Below are positions 43,873 to 52,793 of a stretch of 64,000 bases of DNA, one piece after another. A program made the translations under genes and the position numbers. The DNA is from Desulfobaccales bacterium (GTDB taxonomy: Bacteria > Desulfobacterota > Desulfobaccia > Desulfobaccales > 0-14-0-80-60-11). Below the pieces are notes generated by a model. It saw nothing but the letters and a program-made list of their open reading frames with translations, made no database searches and was not told where the DNA came from. The stretch lies in NCBI GenBank assembly GCA_041648175.1, contig JBAZPO010000018.1:16129-80128 (forward strand), in the 5' to 3' direction. Positions within the stretch are counted from its first letter, which is position 1, and each line of letters starts with the position of its first letter.

Positions 43873-44712
43873 ATGGTTAAATGTAAGACCATGCCGCCGC
43901 CGGAAAAACTCTTCATCTATGAAATCGAGGGCCGGGTCTATCCGCCGGATGCCCTCACCGGGGAGGATTTTCTGGGGTGCTGGCGGGAGGGGGATTATAC
44001 GTACCTCTTCTTTGGCAGTCCCAGAGAATCCCAGGTCAAAGCCTGGGTGGAGTCGCTGCTCGAGGCCCGTTACTCCTCCGAGACCGAACTTAAATACTCC
44101 GATTGGGAGTCCGGCCAACCTCTACAGGCCGCGTCCATGGCCGGGTTTCATCTCTGTCCGGTGTGGGAGACTCCGGTGCCCGCGCCCGGTGAGATCGTCA
44201 TCCGCATGGAGCCGGGTCTGGCCTTCGGCTCCGGCTATCACCCCACTACCCGCCGCTGCCTGGAACTGCTGCGCCGGGTCTATGACACCGATACTCCCCG
44301 GCAAGTCCTGGACCTGGGCACCGGCACCGGCATCCTGGCCCTGGCCGCTTTGGCCCTGGGAGCCGAAAAGGTTGTGGCGGTAGAGTACAACGAACTGGCG
44401 GTACGCACTGCGGCGAGAAACCTGAAGCACAATCAACGGGCCCCTGAGGTGCACCTCATCCAGGCCGATGCCCGCCATTTCGCCCACCTGCCCGCTGGCC
44501 TGGTCCTGGCCAACATCCACCTGGACGTGCTTCTGGACCTTCTGGATATCCCGGAATTTCTCAACAAAGACTGGTACATCTTCTCCGGCATCCTGGGTAC
44601 GCAGCTCGAGGTGTTTCTGAAACGCCTGCGGGAGACTCCCCTCAGGGAAGTGGCGACCCTTGATGAAAATTTGTGGTTTACAGTGTTGGCCCGAGGCGGG
44701 AGACAGCTCTAA
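43873..44712 (+). CDS. prmA: Ribosomal protein L11 methyltransferase-like protein
   Basis: The 279-residue SAM-dependent methyltransferase has the PrmA arrangement. After a small N-terminal domain come MEPGLAFGSGYHPTTRRCL (about 115-133) and the SAM motif LDLGTGTGILALAALALGA (about 144-162). LVLANIHLDVL occupies the place of the catalytic (N/D)-I-L motif. The start may be 43873 or the ATG six codons later (43891); neither has a strong ribosome-binding site. Confidence 0.88.
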   Translation: MVKCKTMPPPEKLFIYEIEGRVYPPDALTGEDFLGCWREGDYTYLFFGSPRESQVKAWVESLLEARYSSETELKYSDWESGQPLQAASMAGFHLCPVWETPVPAPGEIVIRMEPGLAFGSGYHPTTRRCLELLRRVYDTDTPRQVLDLGTGTGILALAALALGAEKVVAVEYNELAVRTAARNLKHNQRAPEVHLIQADARHFAHLPAGLVLANIHLDVLLDLLDIPEFLNKDWYIFSGILGTQLEVFLKRLRETPLREVATLDENLWFTVLARGGRQL

Positions 44713-44734
44713 TGCCGGTCCGTTATGACAAAAT

Positions 44735-44764
44735 AAGCCCCGGACGGCGTGCGGTCCGGGGCTT
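44735..44764. terminator. Bidirectional terminator
   Basis: AAGCCCCGGAC-N8-GTCCGGGGCTT, a perfect 11-bp stem between convergent genes, followed on the plus strand by GTTTCGTTTT. Confidence 0.8.
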
Positions 44765-44785
44765 GTTTCGTTTTAGCGGTCCAGC

Positions 44786-44995
44786 TTAATGACTTCCGGG
44801 AAAAAAGGTATTTCTGAGCCAGAATAAGAAGCCCAGAGCCACCACTCCGATGGCGATGCTCCAGCCGATGAGTTTCTTTTCCACCGGCAGCAGCGGCTCA
44901 TATTCCATCTTCTGCAATTCATCGATCAGTTTAGCTTCCATCGGCGGTTCCACCACCGGCGCTTCTTCAGGCGGCAATTTGGATTCTTCCGTCAT
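44786..44995 (-). CDS. Small single-pass membrane protein
   Basis: A 69-residue protein with an acidic, proline-rich N-terminal half (about 1-40) and one C-terminal membrane helix (KKLIGWSIAIGVVALGFLFWL, about 40-60). The ATG at 44995 has a GGAGG-type site. It lies 225 bp downstream of the YeiH-like transporter gene, with a hairpin in between. It could be an accessory subunit, but no family is recognised. Confidence 0.6.
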   Translation of the reverse strand: MTEESKLPPEEAPVVEPPMEAKLIDELQKMEYEPLLPVEKKLIGWSIAIGVVALGFLFWLRNTFFPGSH

Positions 44996-45153
44996 AACAA
45001 CCTCCTTTGGCGGCTAGCCGGCCAGCGGCGGCTTTCAAGGGGAGAGGGGAATATAAGGGAAGAGCTTTTGGCAATCGCTACCACGATTTTGAATCCTCAG
45101 GGGCAAAGAGATGTCGGATATTGTTTCGTTATTAAAATACCCCTAAAGGCGCC

Positions 45154-45183
45154 AAGGCCCCGGATTTTTCTTTCCGGGGCCTT
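45154..45183 (-). terminator. Hairpin after the YeiH-like gene
   Basis: AAGGCCCCGGA-N8-TCCGGGGCCTT, a perfect 11-bp stem 37 bp beyond the stop codon. The downstream minus strand is only moderately T-rich. Confidence 0.6.
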
Positions 45184-45220
45184 GAGTCTGATTTAAGACC
45201 TGAAGCTCAGGGCTTGATTT

Positions 45221-46909
45221 CTAGAAACTGAAGGCGGGGAAGATGATGCCGCCAAAAAGCAGGTAAGCCAGAATCAGGGTCCAAAAGACATTGACTCCCT
45301 GGGCAATGAAGAAGGCTGCGGCGGGCCGGCCTCCTCCCATCTTCACCAGGTCGCCGAAGTGGGTCTCCAGGCCGATGCTGGTGAAGGCCAGGGCAAACCA
45401 CCAGGTCCGCAGGCCCCCCAGGCTTCCCTTGACCGCGCTCACGGTCTTGGGGTCCAGCAGGAAAGAAAAGACCAGGGAGGAGATGATGAACCCCAGGATG
45501 AACTTGGGAAAGCGGTACCAGATTTCCATGAGGCTGGGTTTTTCTTCCACACCGGCGGCGGTCCGGCCCTTGAAGGTCCAGACCACTGAGAGGATAAAGG
45601 CGGCCACGCCGATGAGGACGTTTTGGGACATCTTGACGATGACCCCCACCTTCATGGCCACCTCGCTGATCAGCGCCCCGGCCGCCACCACGGAACCGCT
45701 GGTATCAAGAGTACCGCCCAGCCAGGCGCCGGCCACCGCATCCGGCATACCCCACCATTTGGCGATCATGGGCTGGAGAATCAACATGGGAATAGCGCAG
45801 ACCAGCACCAGGGAGGTGACGTAGCTCAACTTCTTGGGATCGCCCTTTATCGCGCCGGCGGTGGCGATGGCCGCGGAAACCCCGCAGATGGCTACACCGC
45901 TGGAGAGCATGGCGGCAAAATCCGAGTCCACCTCAAACTTGCGGCAAAGCCAGTAGCAGAAGTACCAGATTACCCCCACCACCGCCAGGGCCTGAACAAT
46001 ACCGTAGAATCCGGCCTGGATGATCTCGCCGAAGAGGACCCCGGAGCCCAATATGACCAGACCGGTTTTAATGAAAAACTCGGTGCGCGCCGATTTCAGC
46101 AGCCATTCGGGAATGCCGATGACGTTGCTGATAAACAGGCCAATAAAGAGGCACCAAATCACGTACTCAAGACCGTAGTAAAGGACGGTATAGTTCCCGG
46201 CCAGCATCTGGCCCACCCAGGCGATGATGAAGACGATGGGAAAACCGGCAATGAACTTGAGAACCGGCTCCCCCATAAGGGCCATGGCGATGATGCTTAG
46301 GATCAGAATGGCAATGCCGATATAAATGGCCAGAAGAATGTTGTCCCAGGAAAAGACGGTGCCCGCGAGGTTGCCGGCCTGGCCGCGCATGTCCTTCCCC
46401 AAACTCCCGGCCTTCTTCTTCAAGCTCGCGTCTTTGGCCTGTTTGGCGCCGTCCTCCAGTTTCTTGGCTGCGGCCCCTATGGCCTTGCGGTCTTTGGCGG
46501 CGATGCCGGCTGATAGAGCCAGGGCCTGCTCCTGCAAGGCCTTCTCATCCTTTTGGGCAGCCTGCTGCGCCAATTTGTCGATGGCCGGGGCGGTCTCGGC
46601 CATATAAGTGTCAAACTCAGTGCCCGTGGTCCATTTAAATTTGGGGGTTTTTACGCTCAGACCTAATAAGATAAGGATAATAATGAAAAAGCCGATCCAG
46701 ACGGCCAGCCAGTCCTCGGTGCCCCATAGAGCGCTCCATTGGCTGGCCTTCTCCATTTGCTCGGCCTCTGCCTGCAGCTTCAGGGCTTCCAGTTCCTCAT
46801 GTCGGCCCTTCAGAGATTTGACTGCTTCCCTGACCTGTTCGGAAGTGGCATCAGCGGGTAATCCCAACGTCTCCTTAATATCTTTCAGTAACTTGTCCAC
46901 GTCATTCAT
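45221..46909 (-). CDS. Putative sulfate exporter family (YeiH) transporter with long N-terminal coiled-coil extension
   Basis: The C-terminal 370 or so residues match the YeiH family: about ten membrane segments with GLVILGSGVLFGEI, SGVAICGVSAAIATAGAI, WLGGTLDTSGSVVAAG and FTSIGLETHFGDL. The family is usually about 350 residues; this protein has 562. The extra N-terminus comprises a charged helical region (1-65), a membrane segment (about 74-93), then an Ala/Lys-rich predicted coiled coil (about 105-175) before the transporter part. ATG 46909 follows AGGAGG. A putative sulfonate or sulfate-type substrate is only suggested by the family name. Confidence 0.78.
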   Translation of the reverse strand: MNDVDKLLKDIKETLGLPADATSEQVREAVKSLKGRHEELEALKLQAEAEQMEKASQWSALWGTEDWLAVWIGFFIIILILLGLSVKTPKFKWTTGTEFDTYMAETAPAIDKLAQQAAQKDEKALQEQALALSAGIAAKDRKAIGAAAKKLEDGAKQAKDASLKKKAGSLGKDMRGQAGNLAGTVFSWDNILLAIYIGIAILILSIIAMALMGEPVLKFIAGFPIVFIIAWVGQMLAGNYTVLYYGLEYVIWCLFIGLFISNVIGIPEWLLKSARTEFFIKTGLVILGSGVLFGEIIQAGFYGIVQALAVVGVIWYFCYWLCRKFEVDSDFAAMLSSGVAICGVSAAIATAGAIKGDPKKLSYVTSLVLVCAIPMLILQPMIAKWWGMPDAVAGAWLGGTLDTSGSVVAAGALISEVAMKVGVIVKMSQNVLIGVAAFILSVVWTFKGRTAAGVEEKPSLMEIWYRFPKFILGFIISSLVFSFLLDPKTVSAVKGSLGGLRTWWFALAFTSIGLETHFGDLVKMGGGRPAAAFFIAQGVNVFWTLILAYLLFGGIIFPAFSF

Positions 46910-47224
46910 AGGAGCCTCCTTCCTCTCCATTTGTTGGGTCTGGATAGGTTAGTTGTTGGGGATGTTCATTTTTGCAAGTAACTGACTGCTCTTCACCTCC
47001 AATCTTAAATGACTTGATTAATTCTGGGACGTTAACACAGCATGACAACTCGTAAATTATTTTACAATAAAATTCCCCATTGATCCTAATTATATATTTG
47101 CTTTTCAAGGCCCTTGGGAAAAGGAACCTGGCGGCAGAAACCAGGCTTGTCAGACCCCAGGAAATAAAACAGGGGCCGGCGATTGCCGGCCCCTAAAGGG
47201 AATAAAGATTTGCAGAAAAGCTTA
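46910..47224. other. Gene-free stretch between YeiH-like and MetV-like genes
   Basis: AT-rich DNA upstream of the transporter gene, presumably holding its promoter. An open frame at 46902-47108 on the minus strand overlaps the transporter start and has no family features. The right end holds the terminator at 47172-47193. Confidence 0.5.
47172..47193 (-). terminator. Rho-independent terminator of the MetV-like gene
   Basis: GGGGCCGGC-GATT-GCCGGCCCC, a 9-bp stem, followed on the minus strand by TGTTTTATTT. Confidence 0.8.
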
Positions 47225-47896
47225 TTAGACCTGACGTACCAATTGCCGGGGGCCGCTGGCCCCGGCGGGGCGCCAGTCTTTGGGACCGCAGTAGGTCATA
47301 AGACGATCCAGTTCACCCAACTCGCTCAAGCGGTCATAAATCAGGGCCCAGACACAGGGCACGTCGCACTTTTGGGTCATCGAGACTTCGCATTTGCCAC
47401 CTTGGGAGCCGCCGCAGGGACCGTTAAGGAGGCCCTTGGCGCAGCGGGTCACAGGGCAATACCCTCCGGTGGTACCCAGGACACAGTCGCCGCAGCCCTG
47501 ACAGCGTTCCTGCCACAAACCGCCGCCTGCAGACTCACCGATGAACATGGTATTGAGGCCCGGCAACACTGCCTTACCCGGCAGGCGTTCCGCCAGGCTT
47601 TGAATCCCGGCGCCGCAGGCGATGGAGAGCACCGCGTCGGCATTTTCGGCGACATCGATGACGTCCAGGAGGAACTCTTGGATGCACTGGCGGTCGACGG
47701 TCACCTCGAGGATCTCCATCTCTTTGCCTTCCAGGCGGAAGGCCATGTCCAGGGCCGCGGCCAGTTCCGCCACCTGCTTGCGCCCGCCGCTCAGGCACTC
47801 CGCGGTGCAGGTGTCACAGCCGGCGACCAGAATTTTTCCATATGGACGCACCATCTCCTGGATTTCGGAGAGGGGTTTTCTTTCTCCAACAACCAT
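47225..47896 (-). CDS. Methylenetetrahydrofolate reductase C-terminal-domain protein (MetV-like)
   Basis: The 223-residue Cys-rich protein resembles MetV, the zinc/iron-sulfur partner of MetF in acetogens and other anaerobes using the Wood-Ljungdahl pathway. It contains GCDTCTAECLSGGRKQV (about 26-42), SIACGAGIQ, then a cysteine cluster CQGCGDC, GYCPVTRCAKGLLNGPCGG and GKCEV. It stands alone; metF is not adjacent. Role in folate-linked one-carbon reduction is inferred from the family. Confidence 0.78.
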   Translation of the reverse strand: MVVGERKPLSEIQEMVRPYGKILVAGCDTCTAECLSGGRKQVAELAAALDMAFRLEGKEMEILEVTVDRQCIQEFLLDVIDVAENADAVLSIACGAGIQSLAERLPGKAVLPGLNTMFIGESAGGGLWQERCQGCGDCVLGTTGGYCPVTRCAKGLLNGPCGGSQGGKCEVSMTQKCDVPCVWALIYDRLSELGELDRLMTYCGPKDWRPAGASGPRQLVRQV

Positions 47897-48225
47897 AATT
47901 TCCGTCCTTTACAAAAATGCAAATAAAAAAATTCCGGGAGGATCGGTGATTGCCCCCCGGCTTGAGACCTAACATGGCCCGAAGCCATCTTATCAATTAT
48001 AAATTATCTTGATTCAGGGGGCAACTATTCTTGTGAAATATGGGGTGGGAAAATCCAGTGATCAGTGGCCAGGGGTCAGTGATCAGAGAAACCAGGGGAA
48101 AAAAGTGGGATGGTAAGGACCACCAGCACAGGCTGGAAAGCCTGTGCTACCGGAGGGGGCGAGGGCGGGGTGACCCCGCCCCTGCCGCACATTTTTGTTA
48201 GTTCCACTGAAAACCGAAAACCGCA
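47897..48225. other. Gene-free stretch between nifB and the MetV-like gene
   Basis: Holds a CAGTGATCAGTGGCCAG-type repeat (48056-48090), the GCACAGGCT palindrome (48127-48148) and a GGGCGGGG-TGA-CCCCGCCC hairpin (about 48163-48182). These may end the nif transcript. No gene seen. Confidence 0.6.
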
Positions 48226-49497
48226 TTACATGCACCCCTCCCCCGATTTTTTGTTACAACAGCCTCCGGCCACCCCTGACTTGCGGGCTTTGAGCGCCGA
48301 CAGGTCGCCACTCCCATAAATGGTTTGTAGGGCCATCTCGATGAAGCCGTTCATGACCACCGGCTCCACCCCGGCTTCGCTTAAAATGGCCTGAGGCGTG
48401 TCACCGATGCCACTTACCAGGACAGCGCGGCAGTCTTTCAGGGTTTCGGCCATCGCCCACCAGCGGTCAGCGCCGCCGCCGGGACGGGGAGCCGGCCGTA
48501 CCTCGATCATCCGGAAGCCGCCGTCCTGGGGGCCCCAAATCTGGAACCCGGCCGCCTCACCTAAATGCAGGTTCACCAACATGCCCTCCTGGCTGGCCAC
48601 GGCCACGTAGGGCCGGTCGGCCGGGGCCGGAACGGCATTGGCGCAGGCCGACAGGCAGCCCCGGAATTCGTCGGTGCGGTCGGAGTCCAGCAAACCCACG
48701 GCGTCAGCCCGGCAGCGGGTGCAGTGGTGCATCTGGGGTATAATCTTCTCAGCCTCCCGGCGGATTCCGGTCATCTGCGAAGGCTGCGGTTCCGGCACAT
48801 CCCCGAAGGGGGTATCCGCGTTGGGATACATGGGCATGCAGTTGAGGATATCCACGCCCAACTCCGCCATCTTTTTGGCCACATCCTGGACGTGGTGGTC
48901 ATTGATCCCGGGTATGATGATGGTGTTCACCTTTACCGTAATCCCCCGGGCCTTGAGGCCGCGGATGGACTCCAGTTGCCGCGCAAGCAAAACTTCCGCT
49001 GCTTTGATACCCCGATAGATCACCTTGCCATCCCGCACCCAACTATAAATTTTGGCCCCAATTTCGGGATCCACCGCGTTCACCGTCAAGGTCACGTGGG
49101 AGACGTTAAGCTCCGCCAGTTCATCGAGATAAGGCGGCAGCCCCAGGCCGTTAGTGGCCAGGCAGAGCAAAAGTTCTGGAAACCGCTGGCGGATCAACCG
49201 AATGGTCCCCAGGGTCTCCTGGGGGTTGGCAAAAGGGTCTCCCGGGCCGGCGATACCCACCACGGTGATGCGGGGCTCTTTCTCGAGGACCCGCTCAAGA
49301 TAGGCGATGGCCTGCTTCGGCTTGAGCACCGCGCTGGTGACCCCGGGACGGCTCTCGTTAACGCAATCATACTTGCGGTTGCAATAGTTGCACATGATGT
49401 TGCATTTAGGCGCCACCGGCAGGTGCACCCGGCCGCATTCGCCCTTGACATTGACATTGAAGCATGGATGTCGATCTATATTTAGCTTGGTATTCAT
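48226..49497 (-). CDS. nifB: Nitrogenase cofactor biosynthesis protein NifB
   Basis: A radical SAM enzyme that builds NifB-co, the 8Fe-9S-C precursor of FeMo-co. The 423-residue protein has the SAM-cluster motif C32-x3-C36-x2-C39 (KCNIMCNYCNRKYDC), VVGIAGPGDPFANP and VNTIIIPGINDHH. The conserved HHCTRCRADA follows. A C-terminal NifX/NafY-like cofactor-binding domain (about 305-400) is fused, as in proteobacterial NifB, and the tail carries CCNKK. It is the last gene of the nif operon. Confidence 0.95.
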   Translation of the reverse strand: MNTKLNIDRHPCFNVNVKGECGRVHLPVAPKCNIMCNYCNRKYDCVNESRPGVTSAVLKPKQAIAYLERVLEKEPRITVVGIAGPGDPFANPQETLGTIRLIRQRFPELLLCLATNGLGLPPYLDELAELNVSHVTLTVNAVDPEIGAKIYSWVRDGKVIYRGIKAAEVLLARQLESIRGLKARGITVKVNTIIIPGINDHHVQDVAKKMAELGVDILNCMPMYPNADTPFGDVPEPQPSQMTGIRREAEKIIPQMHHCTRCRADAVGLLDSDRTDEFRGCLSACANAVPAPADRPYVAVASQEGMLVNLHLGEAAGFQIWGPQDGGFRMIEVRPAPRPGGGADRWWAMAETLKDCRAVLVSGIGDTPQAILSEAGVEPVVMNGFIEMALQTIYGSGDLSALKARKSGVAGGCCNKKSGEGCM

Positions 49498-49510
49498 GAC
49501 ATGCGTCCCC

Positions 49511-49540
49511 GTAGGGGCGGGTTTTTAAACTCGCCCCTAC
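49511..49540. repeat. Palindrome at the nifN-nifB junction
   Basis: GTAGGGGCG-N12-CGCCCCTAC, overlapping the nifN stop codon (49537-49539). Inner GTTT/AAAC can extend the stem. Confidence 0.7.
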
Positions 49541-50904
49541 ATATAGCCGTAGCCCACCGGGCTGGTTTCTTGCTTGCGTTCAATCATGGCATTGACGATC
49601 TGGTCCAGGAGATTCTGGGCGCCCCGGTAGCCCAGATGCAGAATCCGGGGGCCGCCGAAACGGTCGTGAATGGGAAAGCCGACCCGCACCAAAGGCGCGT
49701 TCCAATGCTTGGCCAGATGATAGCCCTTGCTGTGGCCGATGAGCAGATCAGGCTCCATTTTCTCGGCCTCTTCGGCAATCTCGTAAAAATCCATGCCTTC
49801 CCGAACCACCGGGGGCTCCGGCAGCAGGCCCTCGGTGACCTCGGCCACGGCCTGCGCCAGGTTGCCGCTCTGCCCGCCGGAGGCGCAGAGCACCGGCTTT
49901 ACGCCGATTTCGGCCAGGAAGGCCACGAGCCCCACTACCAGGTCTTCTTCGCCGTATACCACCGCCCTTTTATTGAAAATATACTTGTGCCCGTCCACAT
50001 AGGCGTCGATGAGGCGGCCGCGTTCGGCGGCGTGTTTCTCAGGAGTGATACGCCCGGCCAGTTCTTCCAGCACCTTGAAAAAGGTATCCGTCTCCCTGAG
50101 GCCGACGGGCAGACCCAGGGAGTAACACGGCACCCGAAAGCGCTGTTCCAGTAAATGTCCCGCAGTCTCTTCCAGCCCCAGGGTGCGCCCGAACTGCAGG
50201 GTGGCCCGGGAGGCCCCCATGGCCCGTATGGCGTTAAGTGGCGTACCGCCGGCGGGAATCTTGTCATAATCCAGTTGGGCCGGGCCATCCAGGGTGTCGG
50301 AAAGATCCGGCAGGACGATCCCGGGAAGCCCGAAATCCGCCAGGACTTCCTTCAAATACCGGATATCCGCAGGAGAGACGAACCCTGGCAGGAGATTAAC
50401 CGCCTCTGTGGGCTCCCCCGATTGGGCCATCTGTTCCACCACCGCCTTGACCGCGGCATGGAAGCCTTCCATGTGGGTGCCGCTGTAGCTGGGGGTGGAG
50501 ACCGTAACGATCTCCGGCGATTCGGCCTCATGCAACTCCCGGCGAAACTCCTGAACCAATCCAGGCATATCGTCGCCGATGGTCTCGGTGAGACACGTGC
50601 TGGCCACCCCGATGAGCCGGGCACCGTACTTGTTCATGACATTGGTGAGGCCTTGCTTCAGATTGGGGCCGCCGCCGTAAATGGCGTGTTTTTCTCCCAA
50701 AGAGGAGGACGCAATGTCCATGGGTTCCCGAAAATGGCTGATGACATAGCGCCGCATATAAGTAGCGCAGCCCTGGGAGCCGTGGAGAAAGGGCACCGCC
50801 CCTTCGATCCCCCGGAAGGCCAGACAGGCCCCCAACGGCTTGCAGAGTTTGCAGGCGTTGGTGGTGGAGACGTATGCTGGATCTTGGTTTTTGCCAGTAT
50901 TCAT
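49537..50904 (-). CDS. nifN: Nitrogenase FeMo-cofactor assembly protein NifN
   Basis: Beta-type subunit of the NifEN scaffold that matures FeMo-co. The 455 residues resemble NifK/NifN in TNACKLCKPLGACLAFRGIEG (split over about 14-34), LHGSQGCATYMRRYV and GVASTCLTETIGDD. C-terminal HDRFGGPRILHLGYRGA follows. CKLCKPLGA replaces the NifK pattern CQPIGA, fitting NifN. It follows nifE by 77 bp of repeat DNA. Confidence 0.94.
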   Translation of the reverse strand: MNTGKNQDPAYVSTTNACKLCKPLGACLAFRGIEGAVPFLHGSQGCATYMRRYVISHFREPMDIASSSLGEKHAIYGGGPNLKQGLTNVMNKYGARLIGVASTCLTETIGDDMPGLVQEFRRELHEAESPEIVTVSTPSYSGTHMEGFHAAVKAVVEQMAQSGEPTEAVNLLPGFVSPADIRYLKEVLADFGLPGIVLPDLSDTLDGPAQLDYDKIPAGGTPLNAIRAMGASRATLQFGRTLGLEETAGHLLEQRFRVPCYSLGLPVGLRETDTFFKVLEELAGRITPEKHAAERGRLIDAYVDGHKYIFNKRAVVYGEEDLVVGLVAFLAEIGVKPVLCASGGQSGNLAQAVAEVTEGLLPEPPVVREGMDFYEIAEEAEKMEPDLLIGHSKGYHLAKHWNAPLVRVGFPIHDRFGGPRILHLGYRGAQNLLDQIVNAMIERKQETSPVGYGYM

Positions 50905-50918
50905 GGCTTTTTCCTTTT

Positions 50919-50993
50919 AGTAATCAGTGATCGGTGATCAGTGAAAACACTCTATAATCACCACTGATAACTGATTACTGATTACTGATTACT
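50919..50993. repeat. CAGTAATCAGT/ACTGATTACT inverted array at the nifE-nifN junction
   Basis: AGTAATCAGTGATCGGTGA on the left faces three overlapping ACTGATTACT units at 50970-50993, which also include the nifE stop codon region. Same family as 34046-34191. Confidence 0.75.
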
Positions 50994-52337
50994 GACCCCT
51001 GCTTTCCGGGGCACAAACCGCCACACCGGGCTCATCACGGTGTTATAAACTTCCCGGGCAAAGTTGAGCATGCCCACGAAGCCTTCCAGGGCTTCCTTGC
51101 GTTCGTGGTTGTGGTCGCAGAAACCCACCCCCAGCTTATAGGCGATGGGGCGCTCTTTGACGCCGCCCACGAAGATGTCCACGTCCTGCTCCTTGAGAAA
51201 ACTGGACAATTCCAAGGGGTTGGAATCATCTACGATGATGGTGCCGTCGTCGGTAATATCGTGGAGCTCCTGGTAGTCTTCCTGGGTGCCGGTCTGGGAG
51301 CCCACCATAACCACTTTCATGCCCAGGAGACGGAAAGCCTTGACCAGGGAGAAAGCTTTGAAGGCTCCGCCCACGTAAATGGCCGCCTTTTTGCCGAACA
51401 GGGCCTGCTGATATTCCCGGAGTTGCGGGAGAAGTACCGATAATTCCTCCCGGACCAGTTCCTTGGTCCGTTCCATCATCTCCGGATCATCAAAGAACCG
51501 GGCCACGTCATAGAGGGACTCGGCCATGTCCTCCACCCCGAAGTAGGAGACCCGGAGGTGGGGAATGCCATACTTTTCTTCCATCAGCTTGGCCAGGTCC
51601 ATGGTGGACCCGGAGCATTGGACCACGTTCAGGGCGGCGCCGTGAGCCCGTTGCAGGTCGCCCACCCGGCCGTCACCGGTAATGTTGGCCACCACTTCGA
51701 TGCCCATGCGTTTGAAGTAGTCCCGGATAATCCAAATCTCCCCAGCCAGGTTGAAATCTCCCAGAATATTAAGGCTTTTCTTGCTAATGCCGGTGGTGTC
51801 GCCCATGCCCGTGAGGTTGAACATGGCCTGGCAGGCGGCGTTGTAACCGGCCCGCTTGTTGCCCTTGAAACCCTCGGACTGCACCGGCAGGACCGGGATG
51901 CCCTTCTCGGCACTCACCTTCTTGCACACGCTCTCCAGGTCGTCGCCGATGATCCCCACGATGCAGGTGGAGTAGACAAAGGCCGCCTTGGGATGGTGCC
52001 GGTCGATGAGCTCAATTAAGGCCCGGTAGAGCTTGTTTTCCCCGCCGAAGATCACGTCCAATTCCTGGAGGTCGGTGGAGAAGCTCAGGCGGTGCAGTTC
52101 CGGACCTGACGACAGCGCCCCCCGGATGTCCCAGGTGTAGGCGGCGCAGCCGATGGGGCCATGCACCAGGTGCAGGGCGTCGGCGATTGGGTAAAGCACC
52201 ACCCGGGAACCGCAGAAGACGCAGGCCCGCTGGCTCACCGCCCCCGCCAGGCTCTCCTTGTCGCACTCCATGGCAAAGGGGGCCTCCCCCTTGCGGTGGA
52301 TCTGGTCCTGGAGTTCTTCAAAAATTCCTGATTTCAT
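50982..52337 (-). CDS. nifE: Nitrogenase FeMo-cofactor assembly protein NifE
   Basis: Alpha-type subunit of the NifEN scaffold. The 451-residue protein has cluster cysteines C39 and C42 (ACVFCGSRVVLYP), C64 (HGPIGCAAYTWDIRG) and YSTCIVGIIGDD near 124. LPVQSEGFKGNK corresponds to the NifD substrate-channel region. The FeMo-co ligand His of NifD is replaced, as expected for NifE. Confidence 0.95.
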   Translation of the reverse strand: MKSGIFEELQDQIHRKGEAPFAMECDKESLAGAVSQRACVFCGSRVVLYPIADALHLVHGPIGCAAYTWDIRGALSSGPELHRLSFSTDLQELDVIFGGENKLYRALIELIDRHHPKAAFVYSTCIVGIIGDDLESVCKKVSAEKGIPVLPVQSEGFKGNKRAGYNAACQAMFNLTGMGDTTGISKKSLNILGDFNLAGEIWIIRDYFKRMGIEVVANITGDGRVGDLQRAHGAALNVVQCSGSTMDLAKLMEEKYGIPHLRVSYFGVEDMAESLYDVARFFDDPEMMERTKELVREELSVLLPQLREYQQALFGKKAAIYVGGAFKAFSLVKAFRLLGMKVVMVGSQTGTQEDYQELHDITDDGTIIVDDSNPLELSSFLKEQDVDIFVGGVKERPIAYKLGVGFCDHNHERKEALEGFVGMLNFAREVYNTVMSPVWRFVPRKAGVSNQ

Positions 52338-52349
52338 GGGCTTTCCTAT

Positions 52350-52396
52350 TTGCCGGTAAATTTTCCGGCAATTTCGAGGCGGGTTTGCAACCCGCC
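52350..52396. repeat. Two hairpins at the fdx-nifE junction
   Basis: TTGCCGG-N8-CCGGCAA (52350-52371) and GGCGGGTT-TGC-AACCCGCC (52378-52396). Confidence 0.7.
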
Positions 52397-52417
52397 CCTG
52401 CCAGCGGCTGCTGGGGC

Positions 52418-52723
52418 TCAGTCCACCAAATACTCCTTGGCCGGGCCACCGTTTTCCAAGGCGTCCAGGATGGCGTCGATGGCGCCTTCACCGTCCACTC
52501 CCTGGTACCAATACCCCTGCGGATAGACCAAGACTACCGGCCCTTTTTCGCAGAGCTTCAAACAACCGGTGCTGGACACCATGACGTTGTCCAGGCCGCG
52601 GTCCGCCAGTTCCGATTCCAAGTAACCCAAGAGCTCCGGGGCGTTTTTCTTGATGCACTTGCCCTTGGGCTCCAGGCCCCGGAAACTCATACACACGAAG
52701 ATATGATGTTCAGGTTTTTCCAT
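52418..52723 (-). CDS. Thioredoxin-like [2Fe-2S] ferredoxin within the nif operon
   Basis: The 101-residue protein has four cysteines in the spacing C11-x11-C23 ... C54-x3-C58 (HHIFVCMSFRG, GKCIKKN, SSTGCLKLCEKGP). This is the pattern of thioredoxin-fold [2Fe-2S] ferredoxins. Its position between nifK and nifE suggests an electron-transfer role for nitrogenase or cofactor assembly. Similar ferredoxins accompany nif genes in other diazotrophs. Redox partner is not known. Confidence 0.85.
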   Translation of the reverse strand: MEKPEHHIFVCMSFRGLEPKGKCIKKNAPELLGYLESELADRGLDNVMVSSTGCLKLCEKGPVVLVYPQGYWYQGVDGEGAIDAILDALENGGPAKEYLVD

Positions 52724-52750
52724 GATAATTGTCCTTTCTCCAAAAATGTG

Positions 52751-52793
52751 GCGCCGCCGCCTCGGCGGCGCGTTAACCGCCGGGGCGGCGGTT
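52751..52793. repeat. Two GC-rich hairpins at the nifK-fdx junction
   Basis: GCGCCGCCG-CCT-CGGCGGCGC (52751-52771) and AACCGCC-GGGGC-GGCGGTT (52775-52793), immediately next to the nifK stop codon at 52794. Confidence 0.75.

Noticed and set aside
46902..47108. 68-codon minus-strand frame upstream of the YeiH-like gene
   Set aside because: It overlaps the transporter's start and ribosome-binding site in another frame and has no family features.
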